64,000 nucleotides of DNA. Source: Komagataeibacter xylinus. Lineage in GTDB: Bacteria > Pseudomonadota > Alphaproteobacteria > Acetobacterales > Acetobacteraceae. Shown here piece by piece: positions 43,737 through 53,934 of the stretch. Each line of letters begins with the position of its first letter. Within the stretch, counting starts at the first letter, position 1. Location of the stretch: assembly GCF_004302915.1 (NCBI RefSeq), contig NZ_QQBI01000009.1, forward strand, positions 1-64,000, given 5' to 3'. A model generated the notes under the pieces. It ran no database searches, was not told the origin of the DNA, and saw nothing but the letters and a program-made list of their open reading frames with translations. The translations under genes were made by a program, and so were the position numbers.

Positions 43737-46465
43737 CCGTCGGGCAGGACAGCATCCGAACAGGCGGCAACCTGCCGCAACGCCTTGCGCGCGCGCGCGG
43801 TCAGGCCCGGCGCGCCCTGTGGGCCGAGCGCCTGTGGCCGCTCATGCTGCCTGCCGCCAGCACAGCCATGGGCGTGGCCCTTCTGGGGCTTGCGCGCATA
43901 CCCCAGCGCCTGCCCGACAGCGTGCATGCGCTGGCGCTGCTGGGGCTGGGCGGGGCCGTTGCCTGGCGCACCTGGCGGCTGTGGCAGGCCGTAAGCCCCC
44001 CCACCGCCACCGAGACCGACCGCCGCGTGGAGCAGGCCTCAGGCCTGACAGGGCAGCCGCTACGCACCCTGCATGACCGGCCCGCCAATACCGGCACGCC
44101 CGCCCTGCATGAACTGTGGCAGCTGCACCTGCACCGCACCATGGCGGCCCTCGATCACCTGCGCGGTGGCTGGCCGCATCTGCGCCTGCCCGCCTCGAGC
44201 TGGGTGCGCGCGGCCCCCGTGCTGGCGGTGCTGCTGGCCGGAGGGCTGGCCTGGACCGGCCCCCATGCCGCCAGCCGGATCACCGCTGCTTTCCTGCCCG
44301 GCACGGATGATGCCGATACCCCCGCCCCGCAGGTCAATGCCTGGATCACCCTGCCCGATTACGCGCCCGGCGCCCCGGTCTTTCTTGATGCCACCCATGC
44401 CACCGCCACCATTCCCGCCGGGGCCGTGCTCAGTGTTACGCTGAACGGGCTGGATGGCACGCCCGCCCTGCACATGCAGGCCAGCCAGTCCGGTCCCGCC
44501 ATTGGCCCCCATGCCTTTCACGCGCTGGGCAAGGCAAGCTGGAGTGCGAGCGCCCCCCTTCTGGCCAGCGGCACGCTGCGCCTGCGTGGTCGGGGGCGCA
44601 CGCTGGCGCAATGGAACCTGCACGTAACCCCCAACCCGCTGCCGGATGTAGCCTGGGGGCCAAACCCCGGCAGTAGCGAGGGGGAATGGCGCACGCGCCT
44701 GCCCTACCATGTGGCCCAGCCCTACGGCATTGCCAGCCTGCACGCCGAACTGGTCATGCCCGACGGGCCAAACGACATCCTGCGCGTGCCCCTGCCACTC
44801 AATGGCCAGCCCCGCACGGCTGATGGCGTGGCAACGCCCGACCTGTCAGACAACCCATGGGCGGGCGAGGACGTGACCGCCCGTCTCGTGGCCACCAGCC
44901 ACAGCGGCACCACCGCCACCTCCGCCCCCGTCAAGCTGCGCATCGGCGCGCGCGCGTTCCAGAACCCGGTGGCCAAGGCCATTCTGGATATTCGCAAGCG
45001 CCTTGCCCTGCACCGCGAGAACCGGGCCCAGGCCGCGCGCGAACTGGTGGGGCTGGGGCAGGCCGATACCGTGCTGACCCACCATGTCGGCCTGCTGCTG
45101 GCCCTGACCAGCACCGCCGCCCTGCTGGGCAACGACGATGTAAGCGATGAGCCCGCCATTGCCCAGGCCACCGCACGGCTGTGGTTTCTGGCCCTTGATG
45201 TGGAGCACAACCGCCGCGACATTGATAACGAACAGGCGGATTTTGGCGTAAAGGCCGCGCAGGAAGCCGTGCGCCAGCAGCTTGAGCATATGCGCGAGTT
45301 GGGCCCCAGGGGGCAGGATGCCCAGCAGCAGGCCGAACTCCAGCACCGCATGCAGGCGCTGAAAGATGCGATCGCGCGCAAGATGCAGGCGCTGGGCCAG
45401 CATTCCGCCATTCCCGCCATGCCGGAAATGACCCTGCAGGGCGAGCAGAATCTGGGCCAGATGATGCAGCAGCTGCAGGATGATGCCGCATCGGGCCGCG
45501 ATGCCGATGCCATGCAGAAACTCCAGCAGATGGAAGACATGGCGGACGGCATCCGCAACGCCACCCCACAGGACATGATGCAGCTGGCCCAGCAGATGCA
45601 GGCCCGCCAGCAGGCCCGCGAACTGCGCCGTGACCTGCGCGATCTGGTCACCCGCCAGTCGCAGCTGCTCGATCACGCCCAGTCGCGCCTTGACCAGGAC
45701 CAGCACCAGCGTGAACGCGAGGCCGCCAGCCGCCAGACCGACATGGATGAGGATGATGGCGACCTGTCCTCCATGTCCACAACCGATCTTCTGCGCCAGC
45801 TTGGCATAACGCCCCAGGGCGGGATGCCCCCGGCCGCAGCGCAGGCAGGCCCACCCCCGCCACCCAGCCTGACACCCGAGGCCCGCGCGGCCCAGCAGCA
45901 TGCCGACCGCGCCGTGCAGCATGCCCTCGCCCGCGCCCTGCATGAGCTCCAGCGTGAGTTCAAGCAGGCCATGGGCAAGGACATGCCCGCCCTCGACAAG
46001 GCCCAGACCGACATGAAGGCGGTGCGTGCCGCCCTTGGCGCGGGCAAGGACCCCGAGGCTGCGGCGGCGGAGAAAAAAGTGCTGGCTGACCTGCAGCAGG
46101 GCAACCAGCAGATGCGCCAGTCCATGCGCAGCCAGAGCAGCAAGGGCACCGTAAGCGTGCTGTTGCCCATGCTGTCTGATAACGGCAAGGGCAAGGGTTC
46201 ACACGGCAGTGGCGGCAACCAGTCCGGCGACCCGGATGATGAGGATGACGAACAGCAGCAGGCCGGTGACAAGGGCGATCGTGACCCGCTTGGCCGCAAG
46301 AGCGGCGGCACCCATGCCGGCATGGATAACGATACCCACCTGCCCGACAATGCCAGCCGTGAACGCGCGCGCGAGATCGAGCAGGAACTGCGCCGCCGCG
46401 ATGCCGACCGCACCCGACCGCCAGAGGAACTGGAATATCTCGACCGCCTGCTCCGCCCGTTCTGA
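43733..46465 (+). CDS. DUF4175/TIGR02302 family membrane protein
   Basis: A 910-residue protein typical of alphaproteobacteria. Two or three hydrophobic segments near the N-terminus (about 37-55, 62-80, 165-185) are followed by a beta-rich periplasmic region and a long Gln/Met/Asp-rich helical part (about 480-800), e.g. QDMMQLAQQMQARQQARELRR. The C-terminus ends in the family-type EELEYLDRLLRPF. Function is unknown; the position after lysA is conserved in many relatives. The ATG overlaps lysA and has GGAGG five bases before it. Confidence 0.82.
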   Translation: MTVGQDSIRTGGNLPQRLARARGQARRALWAERLWPLMLPAASTAMGVALLGLARIPQRLPDSVHALALLGLGGAVAWRTWRLWQAVSPPTATETDRRVEQASGLTGQPLRTLHDRPANTGTPALHELWQLHLHRTMAALDHLRGGWPHLRLPASSWVRAAPVLAVLLAGGLAWTGPHAASRITAAFLPGTDDADTPAPQVNAWITLPDYAPGAPVFLDATHATATIPAGAVLSVTLNGLDGTPALHMQASQSGPAIGPHAFHALGKASWSASAPLLASGTLRLRGRGRTLAQWNLHVTPNPLPDVAWGPNPGSSEGEWRTRLPYHVAQPYGIASLHAELVMPDGPNDILRVPLPLNGQPRTADGVATPDLSDNPWAGEDVTARLVATSHSGTTATSAPVKLRIGARAFQNPVAKAILDIRKRLALHRENRAQAARELVGLGQADTVLTHHVGLLLALTSTAALLGNDDVSDEPAIAQATARLWFLALDVEHNRRDIDNEQADFGVKAAQEAVRQQLEHMRELGPRGQDAQQQAELQHRMQALKDAIARKMQALGQHSAIPAMPEMTLQGEQNLGQMMQQLQDDAASGRDADAMQKLQQMEDMADGIRNATPQDMMQLAQQMQARQQARELRRDLRDLVTRQSQLLDHAQSRLDQDQHQREREAASRQTDMDEDDGDLSSMSTTDLLRQLGITPQGGMPPAAAQAGPPPPPSLTPEARAAQQHADRAVQHALARALHELQREFKQAMGKDMPALDKAQTDMKAVRAALGAGKDPEAAAAEKKVLADLQQGNQQMRQSMRSQSSKGTVSVLLPMLSDNGKGKGSHGSGGNQSGDPDDEDDEQQQAGDKGDRDPLGRKSGGTHAGMDNDTHLPDNASRERAREIEQELRRRDADRTRPPEELEYLDRLLRPF

Positions 46466-46539
46466 ACATAATGTTCAGGAAGGCGGGCACGGGAAACGGT
46501 CGTTTTTTTAGAAAAGTGACAGATGACGAAGCTTTCTGA

Positions 46540-46557
46540 AAAAAGCTTCACCAAAAA
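46540..46557 (-). repeat. Dispersed 18-bp core repeat, copy 1
   Basis: The minus strand reads TTTTTGGTGAAGCTTTTT. The same 18 bases occur on the plus strand at 55492-55509. Around it AAGCTT half-sites form a small hairpin. It lies in the 114-bp convergent gap between the DUF4175 gene and the antiporter. Confidence 0.75.
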
Positions 46558-46572
46558 CCTTCTTCTGTTTCA

Positions 46573-46600
46573 AGCGGCTTCAGGCATTGCCTGAGCCGCT
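46573..46600 (-). terminator. Hairpin at the antiporter stop codon
   Basis: AGCGGC/GCCGCT and TCAGGC/GCCTGA form a 12-bp stem with one bulged T. It overlaps the stop codon of the antiporter gene; only a weak T-rich stretch follows on the minus strand. Confidence 0.45.
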
Positions 46601-49201
46601 TCCCCGCACCGGTATGGCCTGTGTCACCGGGGCCGTGGCGAGGTCGATCGCATCATAGGAGGGTGCGCGCCCCGCCATTTCCGCGCCATCGCCGGGCAGC
46701 AGTTGCGCATCGGGCAGTTCGCCCCTGGCACGCGCCTGTATCAGGCGCTCGAGGTTTTCACCAATATGGGGATAATCCTCCACCAGCTTGCGAAAGTCGC
46801 GCGCGCTCATGGTCATGAAATGCCCGAACTGCAACGACCGGCTGGTTGCCGCCACGCGCCCTTCCTTCAGGGCTTCCTCGCCGCCAAGCACGGCACCGGC
46901 CCCGAAGCGCACGTCATGCTTGGGGTAATGCGTCTCGGCAAGGCCCGCGCTGATGAAATAGACCGTATGTACCTTCTGCCCCTTGCGGTACAGCCGCTCG
47001 CCCGGCGTGGAGAAATGGATCGACATCTTCATCGCGATGTCATGCAGCACGCCATCGGCCACGCCCTCGAAGAGGGGGAAATTGTGGATACGGCTTTCAA
47101 TCCCCGCGCGGATGTTGAACTTGAGCCTGAAATCAAGCTGCTCGCGGCGGTGTTCCACATCACGGTGCAGTTCGCGGTGCAGCTCCTCGCTCAGCAGCGA
47201 TTCCGACATCAGGGTATCGTATTTTTCCTCTTCCAGCCTGAGCGCGATCTGGCGCAGCATCCGGTTTTCCAGCGCCTCGGAATAACCGTGGTAATGCAGC
47301 CGCAGGGTCTGCAGCGCCTCATCAAGCAGCTTGCACTGCCGGCCCAGCACCTCGCCCACGATCTCGCTGATGCGCACGCCAAGCGTCGGCTCCATGCGCT
47401 GGCGCATGAAACGCGTGAGTGACAGCGAGACGAAATAGCCGATCATCAGCATCTCGAAACGCTCCATCATGCAGTACATGAGGGGGGTGTCGAAATTGAA
47501 GCGGTGGTGGATGAACTGCGCCACGCGAAAGCGCAGCGAGGGCCGCAGCCTGCGCCGCAATGCGCGCACATAGCCAAAGCGGCCTTCAAGGCGCGCGCCA
47601 TCCACCATGGCCTCGGCCGAGCGCAGCAGCGTTTCCATCACCCGGCGCGACAGGCCCTGAATGCGGAACAGGTCGAGCAGGATGGAGCGCTCGCGGTTGG
47701 CGATCACGATCAGCGCCAGCGTCACGCGCTGGCGGTCGCCAAGTGCGGTATCGAATGTATTGGCCTGTTCCTCCGAATGGACGCGCCGGTCGAGCACATC
47801 GACCACCGTGCTGGTCACGTTGGGCGAAAAGCCAAGCTCGCCCGCCACGTCGCGCGTCTGGTCACGCACTTCACCCAGGCCGATGGCCAGGATCTGGTGG
47901 CGCAGCGCCTGGTCGATCAGCGGCAGCTGGTCAAGCTTGAGGAACAGCACGAGGTAGCGCAGCGACAGACCGTTGACGAACAGCGTGATCAGCACGAACC
48001 CCGTGGCGATGATGCCGATGAAGTGCGCGATGCTGCTCGAGACATGCTCGTTTTCCGTCACCGCCAGCGCCAGCGCCAGCGTAATCGCCCCGCGCAGGCC
48101 GCCCCACACCATTGTCACCTTGAACGGCGTGGGCACCGGCGGCGAGAGCTTTGTCGCGGCAAGGACGGGCAGCATGCCGAACACCACCGCCCCGCGCGCA
48201 AGCAGCCCCGCGCCCGCGGCCACAAGGATCAGCACGCAGTCCCACTTCGTCATGCCCACCAGCAGGCGGGGCACCAGCATCGAGGCCAGCACGAACACCA
48301 GCGACCCCGCCCAGAACACAAGCTGCTGCCACAACTCGTTGAGGAAGCGCCAGGTCTGGGGCCGGAAGGTGGACGGGCCATAGATGGAGATGGTCAGCCC
48401 CGAGGCCGCCGTGGCCACCACGCCCGAAAAACCAAGGAATTCATCACATACGATATAGGACAGGTAGGGCAGCGCCACCGTCAGCGTGACCTCGGCGGCG
48501 GGGGCGGCACCCAGGGCCGGGATCATCATGAGCACCAGCCGCCCGAACAGGATGCCGATGATGAGCGCGCCGATGAACGAGACCAGGAACTCCAGCACCG
48601 CCCCGCCCAGCATGATCTTGTGATGCGAGGTGATGGAACCGAGCAGGATGGTGAAGATGGAAATGGCCGCCGCGTCATTGAGCAGCGCCTCGCCCTCCAC
48701 CAGTCGGGTCAGGCGGCTGGCCGCCCCGATTTCCTTGAAGATGCCCGCAACCGCCGACGGGTCGGTCGTGGCCACGATGGAGCCGAGCAGCAGGCACACC
48801 GCAAGCGGCATGCCCGCCAGCGGATAAAGCGCGAAACCGATGGCGGCGGTGGAAACGGCAACCGCCACCACGGCCAGCAGCAGCACGGTTGCGGTTTCAT
48901 GCGCGAGCCTGCGGACATCAATGCCGAGCGCGCCCTGGAAAACCAGTATGGGCAGGAAGATAAGCAGGAACGCTTCGCTGTTAAGCGGAAAATCCAGCAG
49001 CGTTTCCGCCGCGCCATTGAATATTTCCAGATGGCTGTTGCGCAGCACCAGATCCGCAGCACCACCGATCACGATGCCCACGATGGCAAGCAGCACGGTT
49101 GCGGACAGTTCGAGGCGGCGGGCAAGCGGCTGGACCGCGCTGACCACGACAAGCAGCACGGCAATCGCCATCAGGATTGCTGCCAGACCCGCTATCTCCA
49201 T
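46580..49201 (-). CDS. Na+/H+ antiporter with cyclic nucleotide-binding domain
   Basis: An 873-residue CPA1/NhaP-type antiporter with twelve or so membrane segments (about 1-410); the ion site is in TDPSAVAGI and LVEGEALLNDAAAISIF. A long cytoplasmic region with helical sequence follows, then a CNMP-type domain (about 690-820: FPLFEGVADGVLHDIAMKM, FISAGLAETHYP, FGAGAVLGGEEALKEG). This plan matches SOS1-like antiporters. The phosphate-binding cassette seems altered (GGEEALKEGRVAATSRS; R and A of RxA are roughly retained). It may link cyclic nucleotides to pH or sodium balance. Confidence 0.85.
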   Translation of the reverse strand: MEIAGLAAILMAIAVLLVVVSAVQPLARRLELSATVLLAIVGIVIGGAADLVLRNSHLEIFNGAAETLLDFPLNSEAFLLIFLPILVFQGALGIDVRRLAHETATVLLLAVVAVAVSTAAIGFALYPLAGMPLAVCLLLGSIVATTDPSAVAGIFKEIGAASRLTRLVEGEALLNDAAAISIFTILLGSITSHHKIMLGGAVLEFLVSFIGALIIGILFGRLVLMMIPALGAAPAAEVTLTVALPYLSYIVCDEFLGFSGVVATAASGLTISIYGPSTFRPQTWRFLNELWQQLVFWAGSLVFVLASMLVPRLLVGMTKWDCVLILVAAGAGLLARGAVVFGMLPVLAATKLSPPVPTPFKVTMVWGGLRGAITLALALAVTENEHVSSSIAHFIGIIATGFVLITLFVNGLSLRYLVLFLKLDQLPLIDQALRHQILAIGLGEVRDQTRDVAGELGFSPNVTSTVVDVLDRRVHSEEQANTFDTALGDRQRVTLALIVIANRERSILLDLFRIQGLSRRVMETLLRSAEAMVDGARLEGRFGYVRALRRRLRPSLRFRVAQFIHHRFNFDTPLMYCMMERFEMLMIGYFVSLSLTRFMRQRMEPTLGVRISEIVGEVLGRQCKLLDEALQTLRLHYHGYSEALENRMLRQIALRLEEEKYDTLMSESLLSEELHRELHRDVEHRREQLDFRLKFNIRAGIESRIHNFPLFEGVADGVLHDIAMKMSIHFSTPGERLYRKGQKVHTVYFISAGLAETHYPKHDVRFGAGAVLGGEEALKEGRVAATSRSLQFGHFMTMSARDFRKLVEDYPHIGENLERLIQARARGELPDAQLLPGDGAEMAGRAPSYDAIDLATAPVTQAIPVRGSGSGNA

Positions 49202-49427
49202 TCAAAATCCCCGCCTTCCGGCCACATCAATATATAATAGGCCAACCCTAGCGACCGACCATGAACAGATTATGTCCATCACGTATCAGTGCGGCAGAAT
49301 CCGGCGTCATGAAACCAATATCTGGCCGTAAAAGACATTCCTTCAAGGACCAGAAACGTCAGTACCAATAATGCCACAGAAGCGTTGCACGAACAACACA
49401 ATGCCCATCACATTATGTTCCACTTTT

Positions 49428-50051
49428 TCACAGTGGGCGCGCGGTGGCTGTAGCAGCAAGCCAGGCCTTTACCTGACCCGCCGGGTCGGGCATGCGGATA
49501 AAATCAGACACTGCCGAGACACAGTCCGCTCCCGCCACAATGCATGAAGGCGCGCGCTCGAGCGTAATGCCGCCAATCGCAACCAGCGGCAGGTCGCCAA
49601 TGTGCTGCTTCCATGCCGTCAGTTTTGCCGTGCCCTGCGGCCCCCATGGCATCTTTTTCAGCCTGGTGGGCCAGACCGGGCCAAGGGCCACATAATCGGG
49701 CCTGACGGAAAGCGCGCGCTCGAGTTCCGCCTCGCTATGGGTGCTCACCCCCAGCCTGATCCCGGCGGCACGGATGGCGGGCAGGTCCGCCGTATCAAGG
49801 TCTTCCTGCCCGAGATGGATGTAATCCACCCCCTCCTCGATCGCGATGCGCCAGTAATCATTGAGCACAAGGCACACGCCATGCTGGCGTGCCTGAGCCA
49901 TTCCTGCGCGGATTTCGCGCAGCAGGGCCTCGGGGGCCATATCCTTGAGGCGCAGCTGGATCAGTTTTGCGCCCGCCTGGCCCAGCTGGCCCACCCAGCG
50001 GGCCTCATCCACAACCGGGTAGATGCGCGAGGGCAGTGCTGCGTGGCTCAT
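49428..50051 (-). CDS. thiE: Thiamine phosphate synthase
   Basis: A 207-residue TIM-barrel enzyme joining the thiazole and pyrimidine halves. Visible: [59 protein letters not shown] and IGGI. The common TxTK loop is WPTRLKK here. It is the last gene of thiO-thiS-thiG-thiE; ATG overlaps thiG by ATGA. The sequence VSAVSDFIR near the end fits the phosphate-binding loop. Confidence 0.93.
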   Translation of the reverse strand: MSHAALPSRIYPVVDEARWVGQLGQAGAKLIQLRLKDMAPEALLREIRAGMAQARQHGVCLVLNDYWRIAIEEGVDYIHLGQEDLDTADLPAIRAAGIRLGVSTHSEAELERALSVRPDYVALGPVWPTRLKKMPWGPQGTAKLTAWKQHIGDLPLVAIGGITLERAPSCIVAGADCVSAVSDFIRMPDPAGQVKAWLAATATARPL

Positions 50052-50818
50052 AGCACGGCCTGCCCGATGACGGGGGTGGAGGGCACGGCCATGTCGCGTT
50101 CCTCCATCGGGTCGGCAATATAGGCCATGCGCCCGGCCTCGACCGCCATGGCGAAGGCGCGCGCCATTTCAGCCGGGTTGCCCGCCTTGGCCACTGCCGT
50201 GTTGATCAGCACCGCGTCATAGCCCAGTTCCATGGCCTGCGCGGCATGCGAGGGCACGCCAATGCCCGCATCGACCACCATCGGCACATCGGGGAAGTGC
50301 GCGCGCAGCGCACGCAGGCCAAACAGGTTGTTCAGCCCCTTGCCCGAGCCGATCGGGGCGCCCCAGGGCATCAGCACCTCGCAGCCCGCGCGCAGCAGGC
50401 GCTCGGCGCCCACCAGGTCCTCGGTCATGTAGGGAAAAACCTTGAAGCCGTCCTCGGTCAGGATGCGCGCGGCCTCGACAAGGGCGAACATGTCAGGCTG
50501 CAATGTATCGGATTCGCCAATCACCTCGAGCTTGATCCAGTCGGTGCCAAACACCTCGCGCGCCATCTGCGCCGTAGTCACGGCCTCGCGCACGGTGTGG
50601 CAGCCCGCCGTGTTGGGCAGCACGGGCACGTCGAGCCCGCGGATCAGCTCCCAGAACGCCTGGCCCGCGCGCGCGCCCGCCGCCTCGCGCCGCAGCGATA
50701 CGGTCACAACCCCGGCCCCGGCCCGGCGCACGGCATCCGCCAGGATTTCAGGCGAGGGATACTGCGCCGTGCCCAGCATCAGGCGCGAGGTGAGTTCGGT
50801 GCCATAGAATAGGGTCAT
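50048..50818 (-). CDS. thiG: Thiazole synthase
   Basis: A 256-residue TIM barrel that makes the thiazole phosphate. Schiff-base Lys in [11 protein letters not shown] (about 95-105), early [27 protein letters not shown] and [17 protein letters not shown]. It lies 5 nt after thiS, its sulfur donor. Ordinary length and no odd feature. Confidence 0.95.
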   Translation of the reverse strand: MTLFYGTELTSRLMLGTAQYPSPEILADAVRRAGAGVVTVSLRREAAGARAGQAFWELIRGLDVPVLPNTAGCHTVREAVTTAQMAREVFGTDWIKLEVIGESDTLQPDMFALVEAARILTEDGFKVFPYMTEDLVGAERLLRAGCEVLMPWGAPIGSGKGLNNLFGLRALRAHFPDVPMVVDAGIGVPSHAAQAMELGYDAVLINTAVAKAGNPAEMARAFAMAVEAGRMAYIADPMEERDMAVPSTPVIGQAVL

Positions 50819-50823
50819 TGCGA

Positions 50824-51024
50824 TTATCCTCCCTGCATGGGGGCCAGAATTTCCACCTGCGCGCCCGGATGCAGCGCAAGGGCCGGACGCTTACTGGCCG
50901 CGACAAAGCAGCCATCTACCGCCGTGGCGATGCGGGTGGTGGCGTCATAGCCCATCTCGTCAAGCAGGGCGCTCAGGGTTGTGGCCTGCACGTCATGACG
51001 TTCGCCATTTACCGTTATCTGCAT
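50824..51024 (-). CDS. thiS: Sulfur carrier protein ThiS
   Basis: A 66-residue ubiquitin-like protein: [20 protein letters not shown] and the C-terminal Gly-Gly (PMQGG) that is thiocarboxylated by ThiF and the sulfur relay. I took ATG 51024 as start; the longer frame to 51243 is a shadow of thiO. It sits between thiO and thiG. Confidence 0.92.
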   Translation of the reverse strand: MQITVNGERHDVQATTLSALLDEMGYDATTRIATAVDGCFVAASKRPALALHPGAQVEILAPMQGG

Positions 51025-51046
51025 GGAACGCTCCTGTAGGGACTGC

Positions 51047-52042
51047 TCACGCCGCGCCGAACACGATATCGGCCGCCTCCGCCGCCCGCACGGGCGAGAG
51101 CAGGAAGCCATGGCGATACATGCCGTTGATATGGATATGCCGCCCCCGATAGCGCACGGCGGGCATGTTGTCAGGGTAGGAGGGACGCAGGCCGGTGCCG
51201 GTTTCGAGTATCTCGGCCTCGCCAAAGGCGGGGTGCAGGGCATAGACCGCGCCCAGCATTTCCACCATCGAGCGCAGGGTCATGGGGCCTGCGTTCTCGC
51301 TCTCGATCATGGTGGCCCCCACCATGTACACATGGTTGGCACGCGGCACGATGTAAATGGGAATGCGCGGATGCAGCATGCGCACCGGGCGGTGCAGCGT
51401 CACGTCGGGGCAGCGCAGCAGCAGCATCTCGCCGCGCACGCCGCGCATGTCGGTCAACTCGTCGCGGGCTGCGATGCCGGTGCAGTCCACCACCCAGTCA
51501 AAGCCTGCGGGCTGTTCATCCACCGGCACGTTGAACCGGATTTCACCCCCCAGCTCGACCACGCGCGCGGCCAGGGCCGCCAGCGCATCACGCGGGTTGA
51601 CGTGGCCCTCGCCCGCAAAGAACAGCGCACGCGAGAAGCGATCGGCCAGGTCCGGCTCAAGCTGCGTGATCTCGGCCTCGCCAATGGTTTCATAATGTGA
51701 GGTGCGGCGGCCAAAGCGCATGATCTCGCGCACGTCACGCGCAGGCGCGAGCACCAGCGTGCCGTTGCGGTCCACGCCGGGCACATGTGCATCCCACCAG
51801 TCGAGCGAGGCGAGGGACTGGGCAGTCACCTCCGGCGTTGCGGATTCGGCCTCGCACCACGGGGCCAGCATGCCGCCTGCCTTCCATGAGGCGCCCCAGC
51901 CCACGCGCGGACCACATTCATGCACCACCACCCGCGCGCCCCGTTCGGCCAGGGTCACCGCCGCCGTCAGCCCCGAAACCCCGGCACCGCGCACCAGAAC
52001 GCGCGGACCCGGACCCTGGGGAAATGCCGTTGGTGCTGTCAT
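51047..52042 (-). CDS. thiO: Glycine oxidase-type FAD enzyme ThiO
   Basis: A 331-residue FAD oxidase that makes dehydroglycine for the thiazole. FAD-binding VLVRGAGVSGLTAAVTLAERGARV near the N-terminus (the GxGxxG reads GAGVSG) and the late INGMYRHGFLLSPVRA. ATG 52042 (MTAPTAFPQG) was chosen; ATG 52075 is possible and would leave 35 nt to glmS. No TPP riboswitch can fit in the gap, so expression may come from glmS or further up. Confidence 0.88.
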   Translation of the reverse strand: MTAPTAFPQGPGPRVLVRGAGVSGLTAAVTLAERGARVVVHECGPRVGWGASWKAGGMLAPWCEAESATPEVTAQSLASLDWWDAHVPGVDRNGTLVLAPARDVREIMRFGRRTSHYETIGEAEITQLEPDLADRFSRALFFAGEGHVNPRDALAALAARVVELGGEIRFNVPVDEQPAGFDWVVDCTGIAARDELTDMRGVRGEMLLLRCPDVTLHRPVRMLHPRIPIYIVPRANHVYMVGATMIESENAGPMTLRSMVEMLGAVYALHPAFGEAEILETGTGLRPSYPDNMPAVRYRGRHIHINGMYRHGFLLSPVRAAEAADIVFGAA

Positions 52043-52110
52043 GTGCCTGCCGTGCCCCTGTGCTGGTTCATCCATACTGGCGGCGAGTGTGCCAGCGTGC
52101 CTGCGCGTGT

Positions 52111-53934
52111 CTATTCAACAGTAACGGATTTGGCGAGATTACGCGGCTGGTCCACATCCGTGCCTTTGATGAGCGCCACCTCATAGGCCAGGATCTGCAC
52201 CGGAATGGTCTGCAGGATGGGTGCCACGAACTCATCCACCGTCGGGATCGCCACCACGCATTCCGCAATTTCGCGCAGGCGGGGCGCGCCCGCCATGTCG
52301 GTAAACACCAGCAGGCGGCCGCCACGGGCCTTGGCCTCCTGCAGGTTGGACAGTGTTTTTTCAAACAACGGCCCCGACGGCACGGTAGCCACGACCGGCA
52401 CGGTGCTGTCGATCAGCGATATGGGGCCATGCTTCATCTCGCCCGCGGCATAGGCCTCGGCGTGGATATAGGTGATTTCCTTGAGCTTGAGCGCGCCTTC
52501 AAGCGCTACGGGGAACATTGCCCCGCGGCCCAGATACAGCACATCACGCGCGCCCGCCACGATGGCGGCCATGCGGCGGATCTCGTCATGGCGCTCGAAC
52601 ACCTCGGTGGCCTTGCTTGGCAGGTCGAGCAGGCTGGTCACCATGCGTTCTTCCTGCGCCGCGTCAATCATGCCGCGGGCGCGGGCGAAGGCGATGGTCA
52701 GGCACGCCAGCACGGAAAGCTGGGCCGTGAACGCCTTGGTGCTGGCAACCGAGATTTCGGGGCCCGCCACGGTGCCGAGCACTGCATCGCTTTCGCGCGC
52801 CATGGTGCTCTGCTCCACATTGAGCACCGAGACGATATGCTGCCCCGCCGCCCGCATGCCACGCAGGGCGGCCAGCGTATCCGCCGTCTCACCAGACTGC
52901 GAGATGAGCAGCCCCAGCCCGCCATGGGCCAGCGGCGGGTTGCGGTAGCGCATCTCGCTCGCCACGTCGATATCGACCGGCAGGCGCGCGTACTGCTCGA
53001 TCCAGTAGCGCCCGATCATGCCTGCGTAGAAGGCCGAGCCGCAGGCGGTGATCACGGCACGGGGAATGCTGGCCAGGTCAAACGGCAGGTCGGGCATCAC
53101 CACGCGGCGGGTGGCGGGGTCGATCAGGCGCTGGAGCGTCTGGCCGATCACCACCGGGTGCTCGTGCAGCTCCTTCTCCATGTAGTGCCGGTAGCCATCC
53201 TTGCCCACCGAGGCCGCGATCAGCGCCGTCATCTTGACCGGGCGCTCGACCGGGTTGCCCGCCATGTCAAAGAACGTGGCGCCAGCGGGGGTGATGACCG
53301 CCCAGTCGCCATCATCCAGATAGGCGATGCGGCGGGTGAGCGGCGCCAGGGCCAGGCTGTCGGAGCCGAGGAACATCTCGTTATCGCCAAAGCCCACCAC
53401 CAGCGGCGCGCCATGCCGCGCACCGATGACCATGCCGTCATGGCCGGCAAAGATCATGGCCAGCGCATAGGCCCCTTCCAGCCGCCTGAGGCATTCATGC
53501 GCGGCCTCGCGTGGCGGGAGGCCGCGCTGCAGGTGGTAGTCGACCAGCTGGGCGATGGTCTCGCTATCGGTATCGGTCGAGAAGACCTGGCCCTCTGCCT
53601 CGAGTTCGCGGCGCAGTTCCTCAAAGTTTTCGATAATGCCGTTATGCACCACCGACACGCGCTCCGTGCCATGCGGGTGGGCATTGTTCTCGGTCGGCGC
53701 GCCGTGGGTGGCCCAGCGCGTGTGGCCGATGCCGGTCACACCCGGTAGCGGCAGGCGCGCGAGCAGGGAGGCGAGATGGTCGAGCTTGCCCGCAGCCCTG
53801 CGGCGCTCGACATGACCGTGCTCAAGCGTTGCGATACCGGCGGAATCATAGCCCCGATATTCAAGCCGCCGCAGGGCATCAAGAATGACCGGCGTGGCCT
53901 GATTGCTGCCAACAACCCCGACTATGCCACACAT
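52111..53934 (-). CDS. glmS: Glucosamine-6-phosphate synthase
   Basis: A 607-residue amidotransferase making glucosamine-6-phosphate. The N-terminal nucleophile is Cys2 (MCGIVGVVG), then HTRWATHGAPTENNAHPH; the SIS isomerase half has SQSGETADTLAAL and the C-terminal PRNLAKSVTVE. ATG overlaps the glmU stop by one base. GlmS and GlmU feed UDP-GlcNAc for peptidoglycan and lipopolysaccharide; the adjacent thi genes look passenger. Confidence 0.97.
   Translation of the reverse strand: MCGIVGVVGSNQATPVILDALRRLEYRGYDSAGIATLEHGHVERRRAAGKLDHLASLLARLPLPGVTGIGHTRWATHGAPTENNAHPHGTERVSVVHNGIIENFEELRRELEAEGQVFSTDTDSETIAQLVDYHLQRGLPPREAAHECLRRLEGAYALAMIFAGHDGMVIGARHGAPLVVGFGDNEMFLGSDSLALAPLTRRIAYLDDGDWAVITPAGATFFDMAGNPVERPVKMTALIAASVGKDGYRHYMEKELHEHPVVIGQTLQRLIDPATRRVVMPDLPFDLASIPRAVITACGSAFYAGMIGRYWIEQYARLPVDIDVASEMRYRNPPLAHGGLGLLISQSGETADTLAALRGMRAAGQHIVSVLNVEQSTMARESDAVLGTVAGPEISVASTKAFTAQLSVLACLTIAFARARGMIDAAQEERMVTSLLDLPSKATEVFERHDEIRRMAAIVAGARDVLYLGRGAMFPVALEGALKLKEITYIHAEAYAAGEMKHGPISLIDSTVPVVATVPSGPLFEKTLSNLQEAKARGGRLLVFTDMAGAPRLREIAECVVAIPTVDEFVAPILQTIPVQILAYEVALIKGTDVDQPRNLAKSVTVE

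Noticed and set aside
52043-52110. TPP riboswitch before thiO or a glmS ribozyme before glmS
   Set aside because: The thiO gap is too short for a TPP aptamer, and glmU overlaps the glmS start, leaving no room for a ribozyme.
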